Position numbers and translations under genes: made by a program
Assembly: GCA_964537285.1 (NCBI GenBank)
Contig: CAZHZT010000057.1
Coordinates: forward strand, 1 to 34,703
Direction: 5' to 3'
Length of the DNA: 34,703 nucleotides
DNA from: CAZHZT01 sp964537285
GTDB lineage: Bacteria; Bacteroidota; Bacteroidia; Chitinophagales; Saprospiraceae
In this document: positions 22,604 through 31,023 of the stretch, in pieces
How the letters are laid out: every line of letters begins with the position of its first letter
Numbering within the stretch: the stretch's first letter is position 1
The notes under the pieces: generated by a model
Database searches by the model: none
What the model saw: only the letters and a program-made list of their open reading frames with translations
What the model was told of the DNA's origin: nothing

Positions 22604-23593
22604 ATAATTTTCCTCTACCCAAGCCTTGAGCCGCTCCATACCTTCATCTATGGAAATGATGGGCCGATACTCCAAATCTCGTTTGGCAGCCGAGATATCA
22701 TACCAATGAGGGCGGGTTAGATGCTTTGCTACTAAGGGGGTAATTGGCGGCTCTGAATTCAGTCCAAGTAATCTATATGTCTTTTGAAAGAACGCTCCAA
22801 GGAATAAAGCTATTTTAGGATTAATACTTTTGTCAACAGGAGGTAAGTCTCCAGTTTCCAGAAGGCGATTAAAAAATTCTCGAATAGGGATTGGATCATC
22901 TTGAGAAAGAAAATAAGTTTTTCCACCTATTGTGGAAGGGCTTTTTTGCATAACTTTGAAAGCCTGTAAATGCGCATAAACAGCATTATCAATATAGATT
23001 GTATCTACCAAAGAATCGCCTTTCCCAGGAAGTCGAAGCCTATTTTTTTGCCTTTGCTCAAAAAGACGAGGAAGAAAATGGTGATCTCCGGGGCCCCAAA
23101 CTAAATGAGGGCGAAGCGAACAAGTGATAAGTGAAGGGCTATAAGCCCGGATGACAGCTTGTTCGGCAATCGCTTTAGTTTGAGGATAGTAAGCATCATA
23201 TTTTTTGGGGTAAGGAAGGCTTTCATCTTCACCTTCAATCCCTCCCTGAAAAACGACACTCGGAGAACTTGTAAAGATCAAATAATGGATATTCAGTTCT
23301 TTACATGCTTTTATTATATTATTTGTACCTATCACGTTTGTTTCGTAAAAAGCGGAATATTTATCCCACATACTCACTTTGGCAGCCACATGGAATACGG
23401 CTTCACAACCATTCATGGCTGTTTTCAATTTATCGTAATCCGATAAGTTCCCTTGAATGTGAACGGCTCCAAGTTGATCCAATTTGTTATAGTTGCTTCT
23501 CGAATAACTTACCACCTCATAGCCCTCTTTGGAGAGTAATTTGACAATTCCAAAGCCTAAAAAACCACCTCCACCAGTTACGAATACCTTCAT
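22601..23593 (-). CDS. oleD: OleD-type NAD(P)H-dependent 2-alkyl-3-ketoalkanoate reductase
   Basis: 330 residues. In head-to-head olefin synthesis OleD reduces the 2-alkyl-3-keto acid from OleA to the 2-alkyl-3-hydroxy acid. It is an extended SDR with TGGGGFLG (6-13) for NAD(P), TSSPSVVF (108-115, active-site Ser) and catalytic Tyr136/Lys140 in YYPQTKAIAEQA. RPHLVWGPGDHHFLPRL is typical of the OleD/3-beta-hydroxysteroid dehydrogenase group. Generic epimerase function is the alternative. The ATG overlaps the oleC stop as ATGA, showing tight translational coupling. Confidence 0.85.
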   Translation of the reverse strand: MKVFVTGGGGFLGFGIVKLLSKEGYEVVSYSRSNYNKLDQLGAVHIQGNLSDYDKLKTAMNGCEAVFHVAAKVSMWDKYSAFYETNVIGTNNIIKACKELNIHYLIFTSSPSVVFQGGIEGEDESLPYPKKYDAYYPQTKAIAEQAVIRAYSPSLITCSLRPHLVWGPGDHHFLPRLFEQRQKNRLRLPGKGDSLVDTIYIDNAVYAHLQAFKVMQKSPSTIGGKTYFLSQDDPIPIREFFNRLLETGDLPPVDKSINPKIALFLGAFFQKTYRLLGLNSEPPITPLVAKHLTRPHWYDISAAKRDLEYRPIISIDEGMERLKAWVEENY

Positions 23594-25269
23594 TTTTTTT
23601 CTTTATAAGTTCTAAATGCTTTTTTTCGTGCAGCCCAAACTGCAAGTTTTTCCCTGAATATTTTAGCATTATGTCGAATATCAACCGGAAAAGAAGCATG
23701 AAAAAGGATAGTTTTGATATCCTTTGTTAATTCGTTTTCGGCAGCTAACGTTAATAGCTCTCTTTTAATTTTTTCCTTATTTGATCCACAGGCTTCTTTG
23801 TCAAGTTCTACGCATAAGACAGCATCAGCGTTTACTTCAACAAGCGCTGTTCTATGTACTTGCGGATGTTTATTGAATATAGACTCGCACTGTACAGTAT
23901 ATAGTTCTTTGTTTGCTATTTTTACCCGATGCGATTTCCGGCCACAAAACCATAAATTGCCTGACTCATCTTTGTAGGCCAAATCGCCCATGCGATGCCA
24001 GAAACCATCTCCGTCTTTGATTTTAGCTAATTTAGTGGCCGCATTGCGATTGAAATAAGCCCGCGTTACGTTCTTTCCTTTAACAACGATCTCCCCTATG
24101 TTCCCTGAAGCTAGTTCTAGGTCATCTGACCATGAGGGAATAGGGTCATCTGAAATTCGAATGATCTTTGCCTCAAGGGTGTCTACTGTTTTTCCGATAC
24201 AAACACCGCTTCCGCTTGCAGTTTGTTTTTGTATCTGGGTTTTAAGTAAGTAGTGGCTGCCAATTGAAGTTATGGGCATAGCCTCAGTCGCTCCATAAGG
24301 CGTAAAAATTTGAGTGTCTGGGTTTAGCATGCTGGAAAACCGTTTTAAAGCTTTTTCCGGAACCGGAGCTCCCGCAGAGAGCACTCTCTTTAAACTTGGC
24401 AATCGGATTCCGTTGGCTTCCCCGTATCGCCCAACCCGGTCTATCAAAGCAGGAGAACCAAACATGCTAGTCACTTTAAATTGATGGATTGTCTTAATAA
24501 CACGTTCAGGAGCTACTTGAGCAGGCTTTGTGGGATTCATGTCGGGGATTATACTGCTAACCCCTAAAGTTGGGTTAAAAAGGGCAAAGGGAGGGAAAGT
24601 AGGCAGGTCGATCTCCCCTGGCTGCATCCCAAAGGTATTTCGGATGATCTCTACTTGATGACACATATTACCATGGGTGTACATTACTCCTTTTGGAATG
24701 CCCGTTGAGCCACTGGTAAAAGTGATTCCGGATAAATCATCGGGCTGAGGGATTATGATATTTATCGGGCCATTAGGATTAACCTGTTTCTTTATACTTG
24801 ATAGCGATTGTCCCCCAAAAAAGAATTTTGGCCCAACAGTTACCACTTTTTTAATTGTTGACTTTCCCCACCCAAGAAGTGAGCGGGCCATATGAGCTTT
24901 GGCTATGCCGATAAAACCTATTGGCTTGGCCTCATCAATACATTTTTTCAAATTTTTGATTCCTATTCCCGGATCAATAAAGACTGGAATAATCCCTGAC
25001 ATGAGGAAGGCAAAACAGATGGTAAAAAACTCCAGACTCGGAGGAACCATAAGAACCACCCTATCCCCTTTTTCAAAACCAGAACTTAACAATCCCTCTG
25101 AGATTCGTCTGGTTTCATCGGCGAGTTCCTGAAAACTAACTTCCCTGTAAGGGATTATTCCGTCTGGAGGCAGTTTTTTCCCTGGGGCTTCAGGAATGGC
25201 AATTGCTAACTTGTCAGGTTGCGAATTGGCCATTTGGAATATTGACGATGCAAGATTATATGGATTCAT
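23590..25269 (-). CDS. oleC: OleC-type beta-lactone synthetase (AMP-forming)
   Basis: 559 residues. OleC activates a 2-alkyl-3-hydroxy acid with ATP and closes it to a beta-lactone. It is an ANL-superfamily enzyme: the P-loop is TSGSTGIPKG (185-194), A5 is TPYGATEA (323-330), the hinge-region MGDLAYKDESGNLWFCGRKSH is present, and the C-terminal domain has only a weak match to the usual A10 Lys motif. The segment FPPFALFNPTLGVSSIIPDM..TKPAQV is close to OleC proteins and unlike ordinary acyl-CoA ligases. There is no carrier domain. It lies 116 bases from oleB and overlaps oleD by four bases. A fatty acyl-AMP ligase is the less likely alternative. Confidence 0.87.
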   Translation of the reverse strand: MNPYNLASSIFQMANSQPDKLAIAIPEAPGKKLPPDGIIPYREVSFQELADETRRISEGLLSSGFEKGDRVVLMVPPSLEFFTICFAFLMSGIIPVFIDPGIGIKNLKKCIDEAKPIGFIGIAKAHMARSLLGWGKSTIKKVVTVGPKFFFGGQSLSSIKKQVNPNGPINIIIPQPDDLSGITFTSGSTGIPKGVMYTHGNMCHQVEIIRNTFGMQPGEIDLPTFPPFALFNPTLGVSSIIPDMNPTKPAQVAPERVIKTIHQFKVTSMFGSPALIDRVGRYGEANGIRLPSLKRVLSAGAPVPEKALKRFSSMLNPDTQIFTPYGATEAMPITSIGSHYLLKTQIQKQTASGSGVCIGKTVDTLEAKIIRISDDPIPSWSDDLELASGNIGEIVVKGKNVTRAYFNRNAATKLAKIKDGDGFWHRMGDLAYKDESGNLWFCGRKSHRVKIANKELYTVQCESIFNKHPQVHRTALVEVNADAVLCVELDKEACGSNKEKIKRELLTLAAENELTKDIKTILFHASFPVDIRHNAKIFREKLAVWAARKKAFRTYKEKK

Positions 25270-25340
25270 ACCAAAATAGCTTAGGATATGGAAGTAAAGA
25301 AGGAGAATTAATTACTCTGGAACATAAGTTAGTGTTGTTA

Positions 25341-25369
25341 GTTCCATTTTCCACAATTTGTCAAAGAAC
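25341..25369. repeat. Solo end of repeat family A
   Basis: GTTCCATTTTCCACAATTTG then TCAAAGAAC matches the right arm of A1. It lies in the oleB-oleC spacer with no left arm. Confidence 0.65.
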
Positions 25370-25385
25370 GATGTTGTTTTATCCT

Positions 25386-26267
25386 TTAATTTTTGATTAA
25401 AAAATTCAATACTAATGTTCCGATCTCTTCCTGGGCATCCTCTAGAATATAGTGACCACAATCTTCAAATCGATGTACTTCTGCTTGTGGGAAGTACTCT
25501 ATCCATTTTTCCAGAAAATGCTTGTCAAATACAATGTCTTTCATTCCCCAGGCTATAAGCATAGGTGTGTTTCTAAATAAGTGTAAATGGTTTTGTATAT
25601 CCGTAGCAAAATCATAGCCCGGATCACCTTTTCTCAAAGGAATGTCCTGAACAAATCTCAATATAGCGATTCTGTTTTGCCATGAATCGTAAGGAGCACA
25701 ATAAGCACGACGGATTTCACGAGGCATTTTTTGGCGCCTAGTCCCGATTAGGGCAGCTCCAAGACCGAACCCATTAAAGGCTCTAACGATAAAGGCTCCG
25801 ATCAGGGTGCGAGTCAGGCGTAATAAAAAAGGAAAGCTTTTTTTTACAGGAAGATGAAAAGCAGCCGTATTTAATATTATTAGTTTTTTAATGGATTCAG
25901 GATGTCGCCGAGCATAACTCATACCGATAGGTCCTCCCCAATCGTGCATAATCAATGTAATATTTTGGTGGACGGATTTGGCTTCCAGAAAGAACTCTAA
26001 GTCTTTTACTCTTTGGGAAAGAGTATAGCTGTATGCATTATCCTGCGGCTTGTCAGAATAGCCCATACCGATATGATCCGGAGCAAGGCAACGGTAGTAA
26101 GGGGCTAGTTTTTGGATCAGTTCCCGATAATAAAACGACCAGGAAGGGTTTCCGTGAAGCATCAACACTGTATCTCCATGGCCTTCCTCAATATAGTGAT
26201 AGCGATGGCCTTCTATCGTTATAAAATGACTTTTAAAAGGATAAAGAGCCGGGCTTACTTTTGCCAT
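25386..26267 (-). CDS. oleB: OleB-type alpha/beta hydrolase (beta-lactone decarboxylase)
   Basis: 293 residues. OleB decarboxylates the cis-beta-lactone from OleC to a cis-olefin, using a haloalkane-dehalogenase-like fold. Nucleophile Asp109 sits in IMHDWGGPIG, the oxyanion segment is LHGNPSWSFYYREL (37-50), and the catalytic His272 is in EDCGHYILEDAQEE. LAPDHIGMGYSDKP is typical of the family. Asp instead of Ser as nucleophile excludes an ordinary esterase. A haloalkane dehalogenase cannot be excluded by motif alone, but adjacency to oleC and oleD argues for OleB. It is the first of three co-directional ole genes; no OleA thiolase is next to it. Confidence 0.87.
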   Translation of the reverse strand: MAKVSPALYPFKSHFITIEGHRYHYIEEGHGDTVLMLHGNPSWSFYYRELIQKLAPYYRCLAPDHIGMGYSDKPQDNAYSYTLSQRVKDLEFFLEAKSVHQNITLIMHDWGGPIGMSYARRHPESIKKLIILNTAAFHLPVKKSFPFLLRLTRTLIGAFIVRAFNGFGLGAALIGTRRQKMPREIRRAYCAPYDSWQNRIAILRFVQDIPLRKGDPGYDFATDIQNHLHLFRNTPMLIAWGMKDIVFDKHFLEKWIEYFPQAEVHRFEDCGHYILEDAQEEIGTLVLNFLIKN

Positions 26268-26326
26268 AAATGAAACGTATGAAGGGATTATTTAAAATTA
26301 AAAATGATCAGCGATCCTCGCTTTGA

Positions 26327-26449
26327 AAAATAAACGCGCCTACAGCGCGAAATTCCTTTGAGAGGGAGGCCGAAAGGGCAATTTTGCGAAGCAAAATTGC
26401 CCTTTCGGCCTCCCTCAAAAGAAAATTTCGCCGCGAAGCAGCGTAAATT
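26327..26449. repeat. Composite hairpin repeat family B, copy B3
   Basis: The left end AAATAAACGCGCCTACAGCG and the right end AATTTCGCCGCGAAGCAGCG bracket a perfect 25-bp stem (26362-26386 with 26392-26416) with loop CGAAG. The stem sequence differs from B1 with paired changes. The gap 26268-26724 otherwise holds B4 and nothing clear. Confidence 0.85.
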
Positions 26450-26571
26450 AATGATTATTCAAAGTTAAATTATTTCTAATTCTTCTCAACTTAATGGAAC
26501 ATAAGTTAATGAATATTAAATCCAAAAGAGATTCAGTTTTTAAGAAATCTTTGATATCTTTCAGGCGCTTA

Positions 26572-26610
26572 CAGCGATTCTCGCTTTGGAATAGAAACGC
26601 GCCTAAGGCG
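26572..26610. repeat. Partial family B repeat, B4
   Basis: CAGCGATTCTCGCTTTGGAA followed by AAACGCGCCTAAGGCG matches the left end and upstream flank of B3 (26310-26340), with the long hairpin missing. Confidence 0.55.
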
Positions 26611-26724
26611 TGAGCCGTTCTTTTTAAAGGTGTCATGAACTTGGTTTTGGATTTCCCGAGCTATAATCGCTAAGGTACTTAGTAATGTAAAGTTCTTAAA
26701 TTCCCCAACATCAAATCTGTTTTC

Positions 26725-27813
26725 ATGAATCGAATCTTTCCTCTTCCCCTTTACACTTTCATTAAAATTGTATTACGCAATGGAGGTCTTTCTAATAAAG
26801 GCTTGAGAAATGTACCGGCCTGGATATTAAAAACAACTCTATTCGAACCTTTACGTTGGTTTGAATTGACCTATAACCAGAAAGTTGCCCGGCACATCCT
26901 TGAAAAAGATCCCGTTTTCGTCCTTGGTTTTTATAGAAGTGGAACTTCTTTCATGCACTAGTTTTTAACGCAGGATGATCGCTTTGGTTACCATACCAAT
27001 TTTCAGATGATCTTTCCCGATATGATGCTTGGCAGTGAACGCTGGCTATCTCCCTTTTTAGATTACCTTTGCCGGACTTTCAACTTCCGAGACCCGGTTC
27101 ACAGAATACAAATGTCTTTTAAATATCCCGGAGAAGAAGATGCTGCGATGACGACGGCATTGGACCCCAAGGGGGCACAATGGGGATATGTTTTTCCAGA
27201 AATAATGATGGAACACTTCAAAAAATACGTTTTGTTTGAAAATATTCCAGATAAAGAGTTGAAGCAATGGAAGGAAGCATTTGTCTTTTTAATAAAAAAA
27301 ATATCACTGGCGAACCGTGGAAAACAGTTGGTGTTAAAAAGCCCTCCCAACACCGCAAGAATAAAGCTGCTTTTGTCCATGTTTCCTAACGCAAAGTTTA
27401 TCTTCATTCATCGCAACCCCTGGGAAGTTTATGCTTCAAATAAGCGATTTTGGAGCGTAACCAATAGAATTTACGCCTTGGGAAAAACAGATACTGTTGA
27501 TATAAAGAATATAATTCTTAATACTTATTCCGCTATAATGAGTAAATATCTTTTAGAAAAAGATGCTATCCCCCCCGGCCAATTAATCGAAGTGCCCTAT
27601 CAAGATTTTATTCAATATCCTATTGATAATATGCAAAAAATATATGAGACCCTCTTTCTAGATGATTTCAACTATTGTAAAGAAAGCATGAAGAAATACA
27701 TTGAAAGCCAAAAAAGCTATAAACGTTTAAAGCATGCATTACCTTCTGAAGAAAAACAGGAAGTCTTTGAACGCTTAAAACCCTTTATGAAGCACTGGAA
27801 CTATCCTTCATGA
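26725..27813 (+). pseudogene. Sulfotransferase gene with one in-frame amber codon
   Basis: 362 codons in one frame, interrupted only by TAG at 26959-26961. The family (Sulfotransfer_3-like) moves a sulfuryl group from PAPS to a hydroxyl or amine. The 5'-phosphosulfate loop FVLGFYRSGTSFMH lies just before the stop, and FLTQDDRFGYHTNFQM continues after it with no gap, as in homologues that read ...LLxQDP. The 3'-phosphate motif FIHRNPWEVYASNKRFW is intact. A single base change from, for example, TAT, CAG or TTG would explain it; sequencing error or readthrough are alternatives. The last 29 bases overlap the end of the NRPS gene on the other strand. Confidence 0.8.
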
Positions 27814-29494
27814 ACTCAACTATTTCAGCTATCGTTTGATGAGCGAAGAGGTGCTCTACACTAATTTTGTATCCGTACATATTAGCTTTGGTGACTACCT
27901 GAATGCTTTGAATAGAGGCTCCTCCAAGCTCAAAAAAGTTATCGTGAACCCCTATTCGCTCAATACCCAGGACACTTTTCCAGATTTGGACCATAATTTC
28001 CTCTTTTTCATTGCGGGGTGCAACATAATTGGGATGGTTAGTGATTTCTTCCGGTATGAGGAGTGCCTTACGATCCACCTTTCCGTTTGGGGACAATGGG
28101 AATACATCCATTTTTACAAAAAAAAAGGGAATCATGTAGTTGGGGAGACGCGTCCCTAAGAATGTTCGTAATTCTGTCGTTTCAGGCTTAAAATTATCTT
28201 TGGGTACAAAAAAAGCAATTAATTTTTTCTCTCCACCGGGTTCGGTTTGAGCAATGACTATGCTGTCATTAACGGATGGATGTTGACTAAGCACGGCATT
28301 GATTTCCCCTAACTCAACTCTATAACCCTGAACCTTCACTTGATGATCTTTTCTACCAAGAATTTCTATGCTGCCATCCGGTAAGTAACGGGCAAGGTCT
28401 CCTGTTTTATACATTCTCTGATCAGTGTTAGGCTTAAAAACACTGGGAATAAATCGCTCTTGTGTAAGTTGAGGTTTATTTATATAAGCTCGCCCCAAAC
28501 CTTCACCGGCTATATGTATTTCTCCTGTCACCCCTATCGGCACGGGTTGAAGGTGGTGATCCAAGATATAAATTTGCACATTTGCTATAGGTTTTCCAAT
28601 AGTAATGGGACTATCATCTTGTTTGATTTGACCACATGTAGCCCAAACGGTCGTCTCCGTAGGACCATATACATTCCATAAACTACCCACTTTTTCCAAA
28701 ATCTGATTGGCCATTTTCCTATTTAACATATCTCCACCACACAGAGCTTTCAAATCTGCGCGGCCAGCCCAATCTGTATCAAGTAGCAACCGCCAGGTAG
28801 CAGGCGTTGCCTGAAAGAAATTCACTTTATGAGTATCTAGCGTTTCTGTTAACAATAGCGGGTTGGTATTCATTTCTTCACTGGCAAGCACCACTTTTGC
28901 CCCCACTATAAGCGGCAAAAAGATCTCTAATGTTGAAATATCAAAAGAGACGGAGGCCAAGGCTAAGGTAATAGTGCTCTCATCCATCCCGGGAGAATGC
29001 CGCATTGACCAAAGAAAGTTTACGATTGAATAGTGGTTGATCATAACTCCTTTCGGTTGGCCAGTGGATCCCGAAGTAAAGATAATATACGCAAGGTTTT
29101 CGGGCTTTACGGCTATATTTGGATTTGGAAGGTCATTATTTAAGAAATAACTATCGTCCTTTAGTGAAAGGATGTGGCCAGAAAAATCATTGAGTGGATC
29201 TAAATCCATGTTGGTTAGCAAAACCTTTGCCTGGGCGTCATTTAAAATAAATTGCAACCGATTTTGTGGTGAAGCAAGATGAATGGGAAGGTAAGCTCCT
29301 CCTGCTTTTAATATTGCTAATAATGCAACCACCAATTCCATCGATTTTTTCATAAAAACCCCCACATGAACTTCCGGGCCAACACCAATTTCTTTTAAAT
29401 AGGTGGCCAGAGCATTGGCCTTTTGATTAAGTTCGTGATAAGTCATTTCCTCTTGCTCGAATACAAGAGCAATAGCGTCCGTTTTTTTTTTCAA
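27785..29494 (-). CDS. NRPS adenylation and peptidyl-carrier domains (3' part of a frameshifted gene)
   Basis: 569 codons in this frame. The A domain (about 5-480) has IIFTSGSTGQPKGV (137-150), NVYGPTETTVWAT (274-286), YKTGDLARYLPDG and the A10 NGKVDRKAL with K472. Pocket residues read by eye are D185, I186, L189, Q228, L251, G253, V275, V283, W284 and K472, i.e. DILQLGVVWK, close to the known glycine code DILQLGLIWK. The carrier domain (about 490-565) has LGGAS with phosphopantetheine Ser527. It ends without thioesterase, reductase or terminal C domain. The frame opens in the A10 tract that separates it from the condensation domain, so it was probably one gene with it. Confidence 0.88.
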   Translation of the reverse strand: MKKKTDAIALVFEQEEMTYHELNQKANALATYLKEIGVGPEVHVGVFMKKSMELVVALLAILKAGGAYLPIHLASPQNRLQFILNDAQAKVLLTNMDLDPLNDFSGHILSLKDDSYFLNNDLPNPNIAVKPENLAYIIFTSGSTGQPKGVMINHYSIVNFLWSMRHSPGMDESTITLALASVSFDISTLEIFLPLIVGAKVVLASEEMNTNPLLLTETLDTHKVNFFQATPATWRLLLDTDWAGRADLKALCGGDMLNRKMANQILEKVGSLWNVYGPTETTVWATCGQIKQDDSPITIGKPIANVQIYILDHHLQPVPIGVTGEIHIAGEGLGRAYINKPQLTQERFIPSVFKPNTDQRMYKTGDLARYLPDGSIEILGRKDHQVKVQGYRVELGEINAVLSQHPSVNDSIVIAQTEPGGEKKLIAFFVPKDNFKPETTELRTFLGTRLPNYMIPFFFVKMDVFPLSPNGKVDRKALLIPEEITNHPNYVAPRNEKEEIMVQIWKSVLGIERIGVHDNFFELGGASIQSIQVVTKANMYGYKISVEHLFAHQTIAEIVEFMKDSSSAS

Positions 29495-31007
29495 CCTGCT
29501 CTTCGATCAACTGGTGTAAACATTTGTCACGTGGAAAGTTACGTTGAGTATCATTTAATTCGTAGGTTATTCGGCTTAATATTTTGGAAGAAATCACTTC
29601 TATTTTTGAAATGGGCTTTTCCGGGTTGGTGATTACAGCCCCCAGGATCATTTGATAAGATTCGAACATACGCTCGATCGTTTCTGAATTGAAAAGATCT
29701 GTATTGTATTCCACGGAAGCGCGACATTCTCCTTCTATTTGGGAAATCATCAAGGTAAAATCTAATTGAGATACCCCTTTTTCAATTTCAAGAAAACTTG
29801 TTTGCAGGCCCTCAATTTCAAGTGACGGCATTGGCGCATTCTGCAGGTTAAATACCACCTGAAAAAAGGGCGTTCGGTTAAGGCTTCGGGTGGGCTTTAA
29901 GGCTTGTATCAATTGTTCAAAAGGGAAACTCTGGTGCGTGTAGGCATCCAGGCAATGCCGCTTCACTTGTTGAAGAAAAGCACGAAAACTATATTCTTCC
30001 GCAATCTTTGCACGAAGAACGATCGTGTTGATAAATACACCGATCAGCGGTTCAAGTTCAGGAAGGTTTCGGTTAGCAATTGGTGAACCAACTAAAATAT
30101 CGTTCTGCCCGCTGTATTTATGAAGTAAGATATAAAATGCCGATAACAATGTCATAAACAGCGTAACATTCTCCTGGCGGCTAAAAGCTTCTATAGCTGC
30201 TGTAGTCTCGCTAGAAATGACAAACCGATGCGTTCTTCCCTTAAAAGAGAGCTTTTTAGATGGGATTCTGTCAGTAGGTAATTCGAGTGCAGGCAGTTCT
30301 CCTCCAAGCTGTTTTTCCCAGTAAGAAAGAGACGGCTGAAGCGATGCTTGATATTTTTCACTCGCTTGCCATTGAGCATAATCAAAATACTGGATAGGCA
30401 GATTAGGGATATTGGCCGGTTGACCTGTTGTATTCGATTGATAAAATGACATCAATTCTTTCAAGAAAACACCTAAGGACCATCCGTCAGAAATAGTATG
30501 GTGAGCTAAAAGTAGTAAAAGATGTTTTTCACTCCTTAATCTATATAGTGTTAACTTAAGCAGAGGAGCTTGTGAAAGGTCAAAGGGTTTCAGCACCTCT
30601 GTTTCTGCTAACTGTCGGGCTTTTATCAGGCTCTCATTCTCGTCAAGTTCCTGAAGTTCTACCACCGGAATCTTTATCTTTAAACTATTTAACAGTTCCG
30701 GGCGAGGAATATCCATTCCCAAGGAAAAATAAGTACGCAGGACTTCGTGGCGTTCCAGAATTTGGTTAGCACTCGTTTCTAAGGCAAGGAGGTTGAGCCT
30801 GCCATCAAGCTGAAGAAGAACAGAAAGGTTATTAACGGCTGTGTCGCGCTCTAGTAGTTCAATAAACAAACGCCCCTGCTGAGGAAAGGACATTTTTATC
30901 GGGCTGTTTTCAGAGCGCTTCGGTATAATGGGTTCATTAACATTGGCAGATGATTGCCCTTGCAACCATTTTTCCAATAAAGCACGTTTAGTGGGAGATA
31001 AGTTCAT
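29427..31007 (-). CDS. NRPS condensation domain (5' part of a frameshifted gene)
   Basis: Starts at ATG 31007, 16 bases after the PKS stop; an in-frame start further up lies inside the PKS gene. A short docking-like N-terminus (MNLSPTKRALLEKWLQGQ) precedes the condensation domain (about 36-475), whose active site is intact: LLAHHTISDGWS (HHxxxDG, 169-175). It should join the acyl chain from the upstream PKS carrier to the amino acid on the following carrier. The domain linker runs to LHQLIEEQVEKK (residue 508); then the A10 tract shifts the frame and about 18 unrelated residues follow. Removing one A joins it to TDAIALVFEQEEMTYHELN of the adenylation domain, giving a 1073-residue C-A-PCP protein. 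Confidence 0.87.
   Translation of the reverse strand: MNLSPTKRALLEKWLQGQSSANVNEPIIPKRSENSPIKMSFPQQGRLFIELLERDTAVNNLSVLLQLDGRLNLLALETSANQILERHEVLRTYFSLGMDIPRPELLNSLKIKIPVVELQELDENESLIKARQLAETEVLKPFDLSQAPLLKLTLYRLRSEKHLLLLLAHHTISDGWSLGVFLKELMSFYQSNTTGQPANIPNLPIQYFDYAQWQASEKYQASLQPSLSYWEKQLGGELPALELPTDRIPSKKLSFKGRTHRFVISSETTAAIEAFSRQENVTLFMTLLSAFYILLHKYSGQNDILVGSPIANRNLPELEPLIGVFINTIVLRAKIAEEYSFRAFLQQVKRHCLDAYTHQSFPFEQLIQALKPTRSLNRTPFFQVVFNLQNAPMPSLEIEGLQTSFLEIEKGVSQLDFTLMISQIEGECRASVEYNTDLFNSETIERMFESYQMILGAVITNPEKPISKIEVISSKILSRITYELNDTQRNFPRDKCLHQLIEEQVEKKNGRYCSCIRARGNDLSRT
29482..29491 (-). other. A10 homopolymer carrying the NRPS frameshift
   Basis: Ten T on the plus strand (ten A in the transcript). 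Nine would keep the condensation and adenylation domains in one frame. The tract is a candidate for slippage, for a true mutation or for a sequencing error. Confidence 0.85.
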
Positions 31008-31023
31008 TATTGTTAGATGATTT

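Noticed and set aside
25386..26267. Thioesterase for release of the NRPS product
   Set aside because: The nucleophile is Asp in HDWGG, as in OleB and haloalkane dehalogenases, not Ser in GxSxG.
1411..26610. CRISPR array
   Set aside because: Repeats are long palindromes scattered singly over the window, not short direct repeats with regular spacers, and no cas genes are present.
26725..27813. Sulfotransferase-thioesterase decarboxylase as in CurM-type terminal alkene formation
   Set aside because: Here the sulfotransferase is a separate gene on the opposite strand with no carrier or thioesterase domain, so the analogy is not supported by domain order.
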